Shown: in pieces, positions 36,808 through 45,623 of the stretch
Numbering within the stretch: the first letter of the stretch is position 1
Layout: each line of letters begins with the position of its first letter
IMG/VR virus record: IMGVR_UViG_3300044949_001956
Location: 43,846 to 107,845 of that record
Length of the DNA: 64,000 nt
Strand: one strand, 5' to 3'
Source of the DNA: a virus
The notes under the pieces: model-generated
Database searches by the model: none
What the model was told of the DNA's origin: nothing
The model's input: the letters and a program-made list of their open reading frames with translations, nothing else
Program-made: the position numbers and the translations under genes

Positions 36808-37254
36808 TCACGCACCCATTGTGAACTTCATGAAGTCTATGGCGTTCTTGATCAGGAAGTTTCGAGTCTGGAGACTCTTGATGATCGACTCGAGGAACTC
36901 TACCTTCTCTCCCTGCATCCCGATCTTCAGGGAGAGCTCGATGGTATCCCTGTCTGCTTCCATGTACATCGGAATGTCAGCCTTGAGGATCAAACCTCTG
37001 GCTGGCAGTTCCCATCCGAGCTTCTTGGTCTCCTCGGTGTGACCCTGACTGTAGAACTCATACTTGGATAGCTTGAGCTGCTTGAGCTCTGCCTCTAGCT
37101 TGCGAAGGGATGCCTTCTCAGCCACAAGGATCATGTGGTACTTATGGTGCAGCTTAGGGATCTTTAGACTCTCGTTGCCGAGATCGGTGTTGTCGATCTC
37201 GCTGTCCTTCTTCCACTCTTCAAAGATTTGCTCGAACTTCACCTGGTGCTCCAT
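36808..37254 (-). CDS. uvsY: Recombination mediator UvsY
   Basis: About 148 residues. IDNTDLGNESLKIPKLHHKY and ILVAEKASLRKLEAELKQLK are the UvsY family signature; the central KKLGWELPARG and the C-terminal FLIKNAIDFMKFTMGA fit too. Loads UvsX recombinase on gp32-coated DNA. Start at the ATG at 37254 is preferred; an upstream ATG adds six residues. Confidence 0.92.
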   Translation of the reverse strand: MEHQVKFEQIFEEWKKDSEIDNTDLGNESLKIPKLHHKYHMILVAEKASLRKLEAELKQLKLSKYEFYSQGHTEETKKLGWELPARGLILKADIPMYMEADRDTIELSLKIGMQGEKVEFLESIIKSLQTRNFLIKNAIDFMKFTMGA

Positions 37255-37295
37255 CTCAACAAATAAGTTCAATGTAACACATCAGAGCTTACTTG

Positions 37296-37616
37296 TCAAC
37301 CACCGACAAAGACCGTAGAGAATCCTGAAGTTATGATGTTGTCAGACGTGTACCTGTCTCCGATCCTACCTATACCCTTTCCACCTACAAGAACAGTAGA
37401 TGAAAATGCTGTAAGCGGAGATATATCGGGCCCACATCCTGAAAATGGGTGTAGTCCCACAAGATCTCCCTGCAACACTATTTGTGAACCGCCAACAAAT
37501 ACAGTTGAAGTGCCAGGCCCCGTGGATGTCGTCATAGGTGCTCTACACCCTTTGCCAAGTCCTGTACGAGAAAGAACCCTATCGACACCATTTGCTCTAG
37601 CTATAGCTGGCATCAT
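37296..37616 (-). CDS. PAAR-domain spike tip protein
   Basis: 106 residues. MPAIARANGVDRVLSRTGLG opens a PAAR repeat fold with conserved PGTSTVFVGG and FSSTVLVGGKGIGRIGDRYT. PAAR proteins cap the baseplate spike (T4 gp5.4) and pierce the outer membrane. Several His/Cys (HPFSGCGPD) can bind the zinc. Its stop is close to uvsY; its start overlaps the next virion gene. Confidence 0.88.
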   Translation of the reverse strand: MMPAIARANGVDRVLSRTGLGKGCRAPMTTSTGPGTSTVFVGGSQIVLQGDLVGLHPFSGCGPDISPLTAFSSTVLVGGKGIGRIGDRYTSDNIITSGFSTVFVGG

Positions 37617-38209
37617 GCATCTCCTGAATTGACTAGATTCTGAAAAGCGGCTTGTGCAGAGGTTTGATCCCAGTACACATATTGATCCAATGTGACCGAA
37701 GCTTCGGTTGCAGTACCGAAATCGACCGTAAAATTATACACGTTCTCTAATAGTTCCCAAGAGGGATTCGGCGGCGGTACCCAGTTATAAACTGCAAAGA
37801 AGTTATCAGGAATTGTTCCAGACACGCTTACGTTGTCTAGAGTCGGAAACGGTAGCGTGGGGTCTGGCTGATCCAGGACGAATGAATACGTTGCCGGAAA
37901 GTCGACTGACGGCACGCCTGTTAGTCTGATGACGTATGCATACGGATCTGTATCGGTCACCTGAAACGTAACACCGGTATAGCCTATAAGTGTAGAGCTA
38001 GCGGTCGATATCGGATACGGTGTGAGCACGTCCCCTTCGGGACCAGGAATGGACTCATACAGTCTTAGTGTCACATCCACCACAAATGATGCGCCAAGAG
38101 TAGCTGAAAACATGTATGTACTAGCAGTTGAATCTTCTGGGTAGAGGTCTCCGCCGATGGTAGGGACATTAACGGCGGTCTTGGTTAGGACCAACACATA
38201 TGTTGTCAT
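37613..38209 (-). CDS. Probable virion structural protein, 198 aa
   Basis: Starts MTTYVLVLTKTAVNVPTIGG; beta-rich, Pro/Thr/Ser-rich, no membrane segment, looks like immunoglobulin-like strands (YSFVLDQPDPTLPFPTLDNV). Overlaps both the PAAR gene and the 38206 structural gene by four bases, which argues for a baseplate-associated role. Family not recognised. Confidence 0.6.
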   Translation of the reverse strand: MTTYVLVLTKTAVNVPTIGGDLYPEDSTASTYMFSATLGASFVVDVTLRLYESIPGPEGDVLTPYPISTASSTLIGYTGVTFQVTDTDPYAYVIRLTGVPSVDFPATYSFVLDQPDPTLPFPTLDNVSVSGTIPDNFFAVYNWVPPPNPSWELLENVYNFTVDFGTATEASVTLDQYVYWDQTSAQAAFQNLVNSGDA

Positions 38210-38721
38210 GCTAGAACTTTAGTGATGTCGTATGTCGTGTACCGGAACGTGGCAGTCGCCTGTATGTAGTCGATGTCCTCATCCGTGGTTGCAAAGTCCA
38301 CCCCAGACACGTTTGTCGGAAACGCGTCCTTGAACACCACCTCGTAGTTGGCGTTCCTGTTGCTGGTGAGGACCGTAAGGGAGATATCAGACTTCAGTGA
38401 CTCGCCCGTGGTCTTGGGTCTGTTGGCTATAGTCCTGTACTCTTCAAATGACCTCTTGCCGAGAGCTCTGATCCATTCGTGCAGCTCCATGTAGTTTCTG
38501 AGGTTCTCGTCTACCTTGTAGGTGATCTGGAGCTCGTCGTAGAGAAGGTGGTCACCTGCATACGGCACGCGGATAAGCGGATTGCTCACGTCGATCTCTG
38601 GCAGTGACAGACCAGGTAGGTTTACAGCCTGGATGAAGAAGTTGACGTGAGGGGCTCGCTTGAGGCTGAACTTAAAGTTGAGCGGTGACAGGAAGTTTTT
38701 GTTTGTAACTTGATCCGACAT
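38206..38721 (-). CDS. Tail tube/baseplate-type structural protein
   Basis: 171 residues. LSPLNFKFSLKRAPHVNFFI, AVNLPGLSLPEIDVSNPLIR and YAGDHLLYDELQITYKVDEN match a family widespread in T4-like marine phages that sits in the baseplate region and has a tail-tube-like fold. Distinct from gp19 (44979-45593). Exact T4 counterpart uncertain. Confidence 0.8.
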   Translation of the reverse strand: MSDQVTNKNFLSPLNFKFSLKRAPHVNFFIQAVNLPGLSLPEIDVSNPLIRVPYAGDHLLYDELQITYKVDENLRNYMELHEWIRALGKRSFEEYRTIANRPKTTGESLKSDISLTVLTSNRNANYEVVFKDAFPTNVSGVDFATTDEDIDYIQATATFRYTTYDITKVLA

Positions 38722-38751
38722 GACAAGGTCCTCCTCTAGTATTTAGGCAAA

Positions 38752-38775
38752 AAGAAAGGGAGCCGAAGCTCCCTC
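38752..38775 (-). terminator. Terminator 2 in the gp23 downstream gap
   Basis: GGGAGCTTCGGCTCCC followed by TTTCTTTTTGCC on the minus strand. Same loop as the terminator just upstream (38857-38881); the two copies flank a roughly 80-base spacer. Confidence 0.8.
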
Positions 38776-38856
38776 AGGTTGCGTTGTGGCTTGCGAGCCA
38801 CTTTATAGGTTCTCAAATTGTGCTGTCTGAGATTCAATATTATTTATGTGCAATAA

Positions 38857-38881
38857 AAAAGGGGAGCCGAAGCTCCCCTTT
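38857..38881 (-). terminator. Strong terminator after gp23
   Basis: AAAGGGGAGCTTCGGCTCCCCTTT followed by TTTATTG on the minus strand, about 28 bases after the gp23 stop. Confidence 0.88.
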
Positions 38882-38908
38882 CTAGTCGGCCGGTTAACCC
38901 GGCTCTGA

Positions 38909-40288
38909 TTACATGAGGTTATTAACGATAACCCTGCGGTAGTACACGTTGGTGTTGATGGCAAGAGCGCCGTCACCCTTTGTGATGCCCTGGGCGAATG
39001 GGTTGGCGACCATGCCGTACCTGGTCTTGAAGCCGATCTTGGGCTGGAATGTGCCCTGGTCGACCGCACGGACCATCTGCAGAGGCACGTATGGGCAGTA
39101 GAAGAGGCCGGCATCGAAGGCCGAAGAGCCCTTGTAGCCAACGGTGAGGTAGTTACCACCGATCGCGTATGGATCGATGTAGACCTTCAGGCGGCCGTTC
39201 AGAACACCGGCAAAGGTGTTGCCTGTGTCGTCAACCTGGAGGTTGTTGGAGTTGAGGGCAGGAGCGTAGTCAAGGACACCGGCCATCTGCAGAGCCGAAG
39301 CAACGTCGGACGAGCAGATAACGATGTTACCCTTACCACGGCGGGTCTGCTTGGCGATCTGGTTGGCTTCACGCTCTAGCTGGAACATCAGACCCTTGAA
39401 CTTCTCAACCGACCAACGGCCGTTTGAGTCTGTGTCGAGGTCGAACACGCCGGCAGTTGTGACGTTGTCCTGGGCGCCTGGAACGGCTGTGATGTTGATC
39501 GTACGAACAACTTCACGGTTGATTTCGGCAAGGATTTCAGCAGACAGGATGTTGGCGAGCTCTGTCTCGGCGTCGAGGCCGTGAATCGCCTTCAGGTCCT
39601 GAGCCAGTTCCATGGTGTACTCGGCCTTCAGGGCACGTGACTTAGCTGTCACTGTAACCTTTTCGATCGAGAACGCCATCGAGGCAAACATCGTGTTGCT
39701 GTCAGCGCCGAGGGCTTCAGCCTGGGCTGTTGACATGCCTGTACCGGTGTTGTAGGTGTTAACGGCAGACAGACCAGATGTGTTGGAGTCGCCGGGGATT
39801 GAGCCGACAAACTTCTGACCGAATGAGTTGGCGCCAGATACAACGGTCGAGAAGGAGGTGTTGACTTCGTTGTAGAATGTCTCACCACCGGCAAGGGCGT
39901 TGGCTGTCGTGGCGTTGGCAGCGTAGCGTGAGCGCATGGCAAAGATCAGGCCTGTTGGGCCAGTCATTGGCTGCGTGCCGCAGATGTCATAGGCAATCAG
40001 GTTCGGCATTGCACGGCGAACCAGGCTGATCAGCACTGGGTCAAACGTGTCGATGGCGCCTGTACCAGCTGTTGAGCTAGAACCGCCCATGTTGTTCAGG
40101 GGGAGAGCAGAAGTCGTCTCCATGAGTGTCTGGAACTGACCATGGGCAGAGGCCTCACGGAGAGCTCTTTCGGTGTTCTCAAGAACTACCGCTGTAACTG
40201 AACGGCGGTGAGCGTCCTTAATTGTGGGCAGGTCCTCGTGCTCGAGGATAGGCGCCCACTTCTTCTGTACTTCTTCTTGTAGAAACAT
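38909..40288 (-). CDS. 23: Major capsid protein gp23
   Basis: 459 residues (HK97 fold). N-terminal scaffold-like peptide (MFLQEEVQKKWAPILEHEDL) would be cleaved by gp21, and ALPLNNMGGSSSTAGTGAID, RRAMPNLIAYDICGTQPMTG, VTAKSRALKAEYTMELAQDL and KTRYGMVANPFAQG are gp23 landmarks. Preceded by the late promoter at 40317-40324 and followed by two terminators. Confidence 0.98.
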   Translation of the reverse strand: MFLQEEVQKKWAPILEHEDLPTIKDAHRRSVTAVVLENTERALREASAHGQFQTLMETTSALPLNNMGGSSSTAGTGAIDTFDPVLISLVRRAMPNLIAYDICGTQPMTGPTGLIFAMRSRYAANATTANALAGGETFYNEVNTSFSTVVSGANSFGQKFVGSIPGDSNTSGLSAVNTYNTGTGMSTAQAEALGADSNTMFASMAFSIEKVTVTAKSRALKAEYTMELAQDLKAIHGLDAETELANILSAEILAEINREVVRTINITAVPGAQDNVTTAGVFDLDTDSNGRWSVEKFKGLMFQLEREANQIAKQTRRGKGNIVICSSDVASALQMAGVLDYAPALNSNNLQVDDTGNTFAGVLNGRLKVYIDPYAIGGNYLTVGYKGSSAFDAGLFYCPYVPLQMVRAVDQGTFQPKIGFKTRYGMVANPFAQGITKGDGALAINTNVYYRRVIVNNLM

Positions 40289-40316
40289 TAGTTAATCCCT
40301 TTCCTAAGGTTTTTTC

Positions 40317-40324
40317 TATTTATA
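40317..40324 (-). promoter_or_regulatory. Late promoter TATAAATA for gp23
   Basis: Exact T4 late promoter core on the minus strand, about 30 bases upstream of the gp23 ATG. Confidence 0.85.
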
Positions 40325-40329
40325 CTAGA

Positions 40330-41370
40330 TTACTTCTTGATGGTTCTCGAGATGGCCTGGACGTACTTGCCGACCGATGGGTCAACAGACACAGTCGCCT
40401 GCTGAGTTCCGACGTCGCCTTCAAATGTCTCCTCCTCGATGTTCACCGCTGTGGTCGGTGACTTCTTGGAGAAGTACTGTTCCTTAACGACGGAAAGCTT
40501 CTTCGCGTAGACATCGAGGTCGCCGTCAAAGTCGATCCCTTCAGCCAGTGCAAAGAACTTTTCAGCCTGAGTCATCGTCAGGCCCTCTGCAAGATCATTA
40601 AGCACATCGTGCCTGACAGACTCGGCGACGATGTCCTTAAGCTCTGCATTCTCGTTGATGGATTCGGCAAGCGCCTCTTCCAGTTCCTCAACCTTGTTAG
40701 CGAGGGACTCGACCACGTCGATCTTCTCCTCGGGCATCTCGATGTAGTTTTCAGCGAACAGGTTCTTCAGTCCGCCGATGAACTCTTCCATGATCTCATT
40801 GCGCAGTGCAGACTCGATGGCGACCTTGTTGTCCTCCATCCACTTCTCCACGACGTAGTCTAGATATGTGTCGAGGCCCTTCTCGAGAGACTCTGTGATC
40901 TCTGTCTTGGCTTCCTCGAGCTTCTCTTCGTACTGCTCTTCAAGCTTAGCGACCTCAAGTGAGATGCGGGCTGTAACAGCGGCTTCAAACAGAGTTGAGG
41001 CCTTGTCCTTGAACTCCTCTGAGAGCTCCTGACCGTCAAACATCTCCTCGACGTCTTCCTTGACGCTAAGCTTTGGCATCGGATCCTTAGTCTTGGGACC
41101 CTTGCCCGTCTTCATGTCGATCGAGCCCTGATTGGCGTCGGCTGTGGCGCCGCCTGGCAGAGAATCGGCTTCCTTGCCGATCAGAGCCATGGCTTGATTA
41201 AACCACTTGGTCAAGTCTTCCTTCTTCATGCCGTTCATTGCACCCAGTGTGCGCTGCATGAACTCAATCTTTGACTTGGGGTTATCGTCTGGACGAGAAC
41301 CAGCCTTAAGAGTTTCGGAGGCGATAGATTCGTCGATCTTCTCGACTTCGTTAGTTTCATCTGACATCAA
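40330..41370 (-). CDS. 22: Prohead scaffolding protein gp22
   Basis: 346 residues, acidic, helical (EEQYEEKLEEAKTEITESLE). The C-terminal region NDLAEGLTMTQAEKFFALAE is the conserved gp22 block. Forms the core of the prohead and is degraded by gp21. The N-terminus has an additional helical region (SKIEFMQRTLGAMNGMKKED). Confidence 0.93.
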   Translation of the reverse strand: MMSDETNEVEKIDESIASETLKAGSRPDDNPKSKIEFMQRTLGAMNGMKKEDLTKWFNQAMALIGKEADSLPGGATADANQGSIDMKTGKGPKTKDPMPKLSVKEDVEEMFDGQELSEEFKDKASTLFEAAVTARISLEVAKLEEQYEEKLEEAKTEITESLEKGLDTYLDYVVEKWMEDNKVAIESALRNEIMEEFIGGLKNLFAENYIEMPEEKIDVVESLANKVEELEEALAESINENAELKDIVAESVRHDVLNDLAEGLTMTQAEKFFALAEGIDFDGDLDVYAKKLSVVKEQYFSKKSPTTAVNIEEETFEGDVGTQQATVSVDPSVGKYVQAISRTIKK

Positions 41371-41396
41371 AGGTGTCTCCCTTTACTAGTTTTGTA

Positions 41397-41404
41397 TATT
41401 TATA
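41397..41404 (-). promoter_or_regulatory. Late promoter TATAAATA for gp22
   Basis: TATAAATA on the minus strand about 27 bases before the gp22 ATG. Confidence 0.85.
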
Positions 41405-42074
41405 AAGAATTCTTCTTTGAAAGGCTTACAATAAAGCCCTCAAAAATACCTAGCTTTGAACGCTCGATGTCGTCCATTCCCATCTTTCTTAGAGTCGCCT
41501 TTGTCTCGTGCAGCCTCTCCTGGTACCAAGAGTCGGTCGAGGCATCATAGACCCAGTCAACATTCTCCATCACACCCTTGACGAACGCGTCTGGAGCAGA
41601 GGGATCCGCAACGATATCAGCCGCTGTAGCCAGCTTGAAGTCAGTGCCGACTTCCATGATGCCCTGCTTGTTGGGCTTAAGTGAACCGAGGCCTCTTGAT
41701 GACACACCGAGATTAGCGCCAGACTTCAGTAGACCCTTGGCGATGTTGCCCATGGGCGTCTCTGCTAGCTTTGCCTTACCGATGTAATTATCACCCTCTT
41801 TCTTGAGGCTCGTGATCAGGTGTGAAACTCTGTCGAGGTTGATCTGTGGGCCGTCGGGGTGACCGAGCTCGCCGTATGCACGGTTATTGGTGACGTGACT
41901 GTCTGTGTATCTCTGGACAGCGGCATCCATCACGTGGGTTGGGTAGATTCTTCCGTTACGATTAGGCTTGTTTGCCTGCAGGAAGATGCCCTCAATGTAG
42001 TGGTCCTTAGAGCCGTCTTCCTTGGCTTCCGTGAGGTAGCTTACCTCTTCGGTGAGTTCTGTGATGAGCTTCAT
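41400..42074 (-). CDS. 21: Prohead maturation protease gp21
   Basis: 224 residues. YIEGIFLQANKPNRNGRIYP, GELGHPDGPQINL (His72) and GVSSRGLGSL (Ser125 or 126) give the catalytic residues of this serine protease family. Processes gp23 and gp22. Complete. Confidence 0.95.
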   Translation of the reverse strand: MKLITELTEEVSYLTEAKEDGSKDHYIEGIFLQANKPNRNGRIYPTHVMDAAVQRYTDSHVTNNRAYGELGHPDGPQINLDRVSHLITSLKKEGDNYIGKAKLAETPMGNIAKGLLKSGANLGVSSRGLGSLKPNKQGIMEVGTDFKLATAADIVADPSAPDAFVKGVMENVDWVYDASTDSWYQERLHETKATLRKMGMDDIERSKLGIFEGFIVSLSKKNSL

Positions 42075-42075
42075 C

Positions 42076-42321
42076 TTAGCCTCTATATGCGGCGACTGTA
42101 GCTTGAACTGCTACATTAGCGGAGATCAAGTCTGTCGGTGCCTTCTGTACAAAGATGTACTGATTGGCAGGGATCACAAACGATGCATACTGTGTTGTTG
42201 AATTGGAAAAGAGATTAACCTGTGCAGCAGCGGTAGCTGCAATGTAGACCACAACGCAGTTAGCGACAGTGTTCTGGGTTGTCAACGCTATGGCATTAGC
42301 GGATGGCTTGATGATATTCAT
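42076..42321 (-). CDS. Probable head-associated structural protein, 81 aa
   Basis: MNIIKPSANAIALTTQNTVA, then beta-rich segment QYASFVIPANQYIFVQKAPT. Resembles a small beta-sandwich seen in virion proteins of marine myoviruses; position between gp21 and the next head gene supports a virion role. Function unknown. Confidence 0.65.
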   Translation of the reverse strand: MNIIKPSANAIALTTQNTVANCVVVYIAATAAAQVNLFSNSTTQYASFVIPANQYIFVQKAPTDLISANVAVQATVAAYRG

Positions 42322-43016
42322 ACGTTTCGTCCCGTATTGACATCAGCGGAGAAGTTCGGCAGGGTATTCCTGACGGTGCCGCTTGACATGTCGATTCCGC
42401 CGACATAAGGCGCTGTCTGCTCTTCGTGATCACCGTAGACCATGTAGTCATGGACAGATGAGACGTAGTCCTTTGCCTTCGTGATCTTTGACTGCACCCA
42501 CGGCTCCAGAGTCATAGAGTCTGGGATGTTGGCAACTAGTGCCAAAGCCTTGGCAGACAGAGCACGAAGCTCAGACTTTGCCATCTCGGCGGATTCGTCA
42601 TCCGCCGATCCGACTAAAGGGACAGCGAGGGACTCCTTGAGCTTGCCTCTGATCTCGCGAAGGCTCTTAGTGCCAGATGGGCAAGCGGCTTCTGCATGTA
42701 CGGGGCATGCGGTGCCCTCTTCTGTCATGTTGCACTTGGAGCCTTCGGTGATGCCCTTGTCGTATACCTTCTTGTCCTTGGGCGTCTTGTGGCCGTGCTT
42801 GGTTTCCTTGTCAAGGACATACTTTGTGGTGCCCTTGTACACGTCGTCACCGTTGCCTACTCTGTCGGCATGCTTCTCGGTCTTGTGTAGGGCGACAAAG
42901 TCCTGCTCACCCTTGGCCTTCGGCATGTAGTCCACGCCAGGCTCGTCGCCGGTTGAACCGGGAACTACCGTTGACTTCTTTACGCCAGCTAAAATGTCCT
43001 TAAGCGACTTCGGCAT
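42318..43016 (-). CDS. Conserved T4-like phage protein, probable head/core component
   Basis: 232 residues from MPKSLKDILAGVKKSTVVPG. Contains a Lys/Asp-rich middle (KETKHGHKTPKDKKVYDKGI), CPVHAEAACPSG, and MTLEPWVQSKITKAKDYVSS which recurs in T4-like cyanophages. Overlaps the gp67-like gene at its start. Role unproven. Confidence 0.7.
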   Translation of the reverse strand: MPKSLKDILAGVKKSTVVPGSTGDEPGVDYMPKAKGEQDFVALHKTEKHADRVGNGDDVYKGTTKYVLDKETKHGHKTPKDKKVYDKGITEGSKCNMTEEGTACPVHAEAACPSGTKSLREIRGKLKESLAVPLVGSADDESAEMAKSELRALSAKALALVANIPDSMTLEPWVQSKITKAKDYVSSVHDYMVYGDHEEQTAPYVGGIDMSSGTVRNTLPNFSADVNTGRNV

Positions 43017-43233
43017 CTTCGTCTCCTGCTTCTGAGTCGTCTGATTCATCGCTCTCGGAATCATCGTTGTTGAACATGCTGTGGGCAACTTCAATCTTCT
43101 TCGTGTTGATGGCTGCGTCGATCTTGGGAGCAATCAGTGAGCTAAATGCGCTTCCAAACTCCAGAGGCTTTTGCTCAGAGCTAAACTTGACCAGATCGGC
43201 CAGTGTGTGTTGGATCTCTGCCATCGTCATCAT
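43000..43233 (-). CDS. Acidic prohead core-like protein (gp67-like)
   Basis: 77 residues; IAPKIDAAINTKKIEVAHSM is the recognisable segment and the tail is almost only Asp, Glu and Ser. Position between gp20 and the core region matches T4 gene 67/68. Probably part of the prohead core and cleaved by gp21. Confidence 0.7.
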   Translation of the reverse strand: MMTMAEIQHTLADLVKFSSEQKPLEFGSAFSSLIAPKIDAAINTKKIEVAHSMFNNDDSESDESDDSEAGDEDAEVA

Positions 43234-44954
43234 TCTGCCTTATTCTTTGCTAGTGTCATGAGAGCTGATCTATATTTAGACTCATCCTGAAGTGAACGGT
43301 TCTTAGGGCCCTTCTCTTCCATCTGCTTCTTAATCAGCGTGGCCTGTCTGATCTTTTCATCGGGGTTATCATCAGCCGAGGGCTGACCGCCACCGCTATT
43401 TACACCGGCTAGATTTTCAGGTCCTTGCTGATCATCACCTATCTCAGGCATAGGTGGATTCCACCTTGGGTCCGCCTGCTCCTCGTTGATCTTCTCGTCC
43501 TGCTCTTCAATGTCATCATCGGACTGGCGGAGGATCTGTCTCCGAGCCCAGTCGTGTGAGTAGTACTTGCCGAGGAGTCCGCCCTGCTCGAACGTCATCA
43601 TCAGGTTGGCTCTGTTCTGCATGATCTCTGCATCTTTGAGCTCGGTGAAGTAGTTGTCTCTGGAGAAGTCGTACTTGACTTCATTAGAGATCTGCTGCCA
43701 CTCCTCGATCGACATGATGCCCTTGAGGACCAACTGCTTCTCGAGGATCTGGTTAAACAGTGATGAGAACTTGCCGCGAAGTCTGACAATGAACTTGTAG
43801 AACTTTAGTTCGTCTCTCGTGACCTCTGTCGCCCTACCGATGGAGAACAGGGCGTCTGAGTTGAGCCTGTTCACGGGGACGTTGAGGGTCTGATATAGCT
43901 TCTTCTGGAAGTACAGGACGTCGTCCATCTCGCCGAGGGTCTGACCGCCCGGGAGTGTGGTGACCTCTGTTCCGCGGCCGCCCTCGCGGCGGGGCAGCCA
44001 GTAGTCCTCAAGCATGGTCATGAACTTCCTGTCGTCCCTGACCTCGCCAGTTGAGGCGTCGTAGATCAGCCTGTTCTTGTGCTTGATCATGATGTCGCGG
44101 ACGTACTGCTCAGCCTTCATCTTGGGCAGGTTGCCTACGTCGATGTACCAGATTCTTCTCTCTGGCGCACGGGCAAGCCTGTAGATGATTAGCGAGTCTT
44201 CTAGTGTCCTGAGCTGATTGAGCGGCTTGATAGCCTTGTGCATGTAAGACAAGACCATGGTGCCCTGCGTGTCGGTCAAGCCTGATGTCACGTGGACAAT
44301 GGAGTCCTTGGCGATCTTCATGCCGGTCGTGGACGGACCGACTACCTTGTTGCCGTAGTTAAAGCCCTTGTCGTTGTAGATGTAGTACTCGTTCTGAATC
44401 TTGGGAATCAGCGCCTGCGAGCCGTCCTGTGAACCAGGGGCTCTCTTCTTTCCTACTTCCCTTACCTTGCGGATCTTTCTGGGATCCACGTAGCGCAGTT
44501 CCCTGACACCCTCGGATGGGTTGTCCTTGTCGATGATGGCGTGGTAGTAAAGTCGACCGTCGATGTACCAGCGCCTGTAGATCTCATAGCCCTGGTTATT
44601 GAAGTTGAGTAGCTTCAGAACAGTGACGAACTCGTCTCTGATAGCCTTCTTGACTCTCTCGGGTAGATCCTCGAGGTCGTCAAGGTTGATGGAGACCATG
44701 GTTTCTTCGTCGACTGAAATGGACTCGTTGACAATCTCATCTACAGCAGTGTCAATCTCTGGCTGCAGGGACATCTCTCTGTACTTGGTGACTAGCTCTG
44801 CTTCGGTCCTTACGGTACCGTCCAAGTCGATGTAGGTACCGTAAGCGCCGCCTGCAGCAACGATGACTGCACCGTCATCGGCCTCTTTCGGGGCAAATGA
44901 CGGTGCGGCCTCTACAGGCTCATTTCGCTTAAACTCAAATCCAAAAAGTTTCAT
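43230..44954 (-). CDS. 20: Portal vertex protein gp20
   Basis: 574 residues. GGAYGTYIDLDGTVRTEAEL, RREGGRGTEVTTLPGGQTLG and LNVPVNRLNSDALFSIGRAT are gp20 hallmarks used for T4-like phylogeny. Dodecameric connector through which gp17 packages DNA. Confidence 0.98.
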   Translation of the reverse strand: MKLFGFEFKRNEPVEAAPSFAPKEADDGAVIVAAGGAYGTYIDLDGTVRTEAELVTKYREMSLQPEIDTAVDEIVNESISVDEETMVSINLDDLEDLPERVKKAIRDEFVTVLKLLNFNNQGYEIYRRWYIDGRLYYHAIIDKDNPSEGVRELRYVDPRKIRKVREVGKKRAPGSQDGSQALIPKIQNEYYIYNDKGFNYGNKVVGPSTTGMKIAKDSIVHVTSGLTDTQGTMVLSYMHKAIKPLNQLRTLEDSLIIYRLARAPERRIWYIDVGNLPKMKAEQYVRDIMIKHKNRLIYDASTGEVRDDRKFMTMLEDYWLPRREGGRGTEVTTLPGGQTLGEMDDVLYFQKKLYQTLNVPVNRLNSDALFSIGRATEVTRDELKFYKFIVRLRGKFSSLFNQILEKQLVLKGIMSIEEWQQISNEVKYDFSRDNYFTELKDAEIMQNRANLMMTFEQGGLLGKYYSHDWARRQILRQSDDDIEEQDEKINEEQADPRWNPPMPEIGDDQQGPENLAGVNSGGGQPSADDNPDEKIRQATLIKKQMEEKGPKNRSLQDESKYRSALMTLAKNKAE

Positions 44955-44978
44955 GATATGTATGTTCTGACTTAGTTA

Positions 44979-45593
44979 TTAGGCGTTAACGTCGATCTGC
45001 GGGGAGGTCGGGCCGCCCTCTAGATCGACGTTATTCATCAGAGGCACCCAGTAGTCGTAGGCAAACGTAACGCCGAATGTCTGAATGGTATTCTGGGCTT
45101 CCCAGTCAAGAGCCATCTCATCGACAGCAACTGGGAACAGGTTTACAAACGTGTAAGCCTTAATGAAGTCATTATCACCACCTTGAGTTCCTCTCTTCGA
45201 GTACTGTCTTACAGTAGCGGTGCCCTTATATCCACCACGGGGATTGTCAGAAACAACCCTTCTGTTGGAGACGATCGTGTTGACGTTGTTATGCCAAGCT
45301 TCCATGGCATTTCTGACCGAGTAGTCTTCGTCGTTCATGATCGTGACAGACCAATCGGCAAATGTTCTGTCGCCTGCAACCTTTATGTTTCTACCGAAGT
45401 AGGGAACGTCGACTGAACCTACAGTTGAAGCAGGGATTGAGGTGGCCCTAGCTGTAAACCTTAGCTTCTCTGCCGCACCCGAGGGAACGCCCACCAGAGC
45501 GGTCGGGAAGGTTACGACCACATCGAAGAGGGTGGGCCTAGCACCGCCGTGTCTAAGCCCGTTGTTGACAAAGTTGTTAATGTTAAAAGCCAT
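44979..45593 (-). CDS. 19: Tail tube protein gp19
   Basis: 204 residues. INVAGDRTFADWSVTIMNDE-type segment, IVRQYSK-like ATVRQYSKRGTQGG and MALDWEAQNTIQTFGVTFAY match T4 gp19 (NVAGDRTFDDW.V, LDWDSNNEIQTFEVTL). Longer than T4 (163) through loop insertions. Confidence 0.96.
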   Translation of the reverse strand: MAFNINNFVNNGLRHGGARPTLFDVVVTFPTALVGVPSGAAEKLRFTARATSIPASTVGSVDVPYFGRNIKVAGDRTFADWSVTIMNDEDYSVRNAMEAWHNNVNTIVSNRRVVSDNPRGGYKGTATVRQYSKRGTQGGDNDFIKAYTFVNLFPVAVDEMALDWEAQNTIQTFGVTFAYDYWVPLMNNVDLEGGPTSPQIDVNA

Positions 45594-45615
45594 CAGAGTA
45601 ACTCCTTGTTTCCTC

Positions 45616-45623
45616 TATTTATT
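45616..45623 (-). promoter_or_regulatory. Late promoter AATAAATA for gp19
   Basis: Minus strand AATAAATA about 23 bases before the gp19 ATG, overlapping the gp18 stop. Confidence 0.7.

Noticed and set aside
38803-39159. 118-codon minus-strand frame overlapping the gp23 3' end
   Set aside because: Out-of-frame shadow of gp23, runs through both terminator hairpin regions and has an Arg/Ser/Thr-rich random composition.
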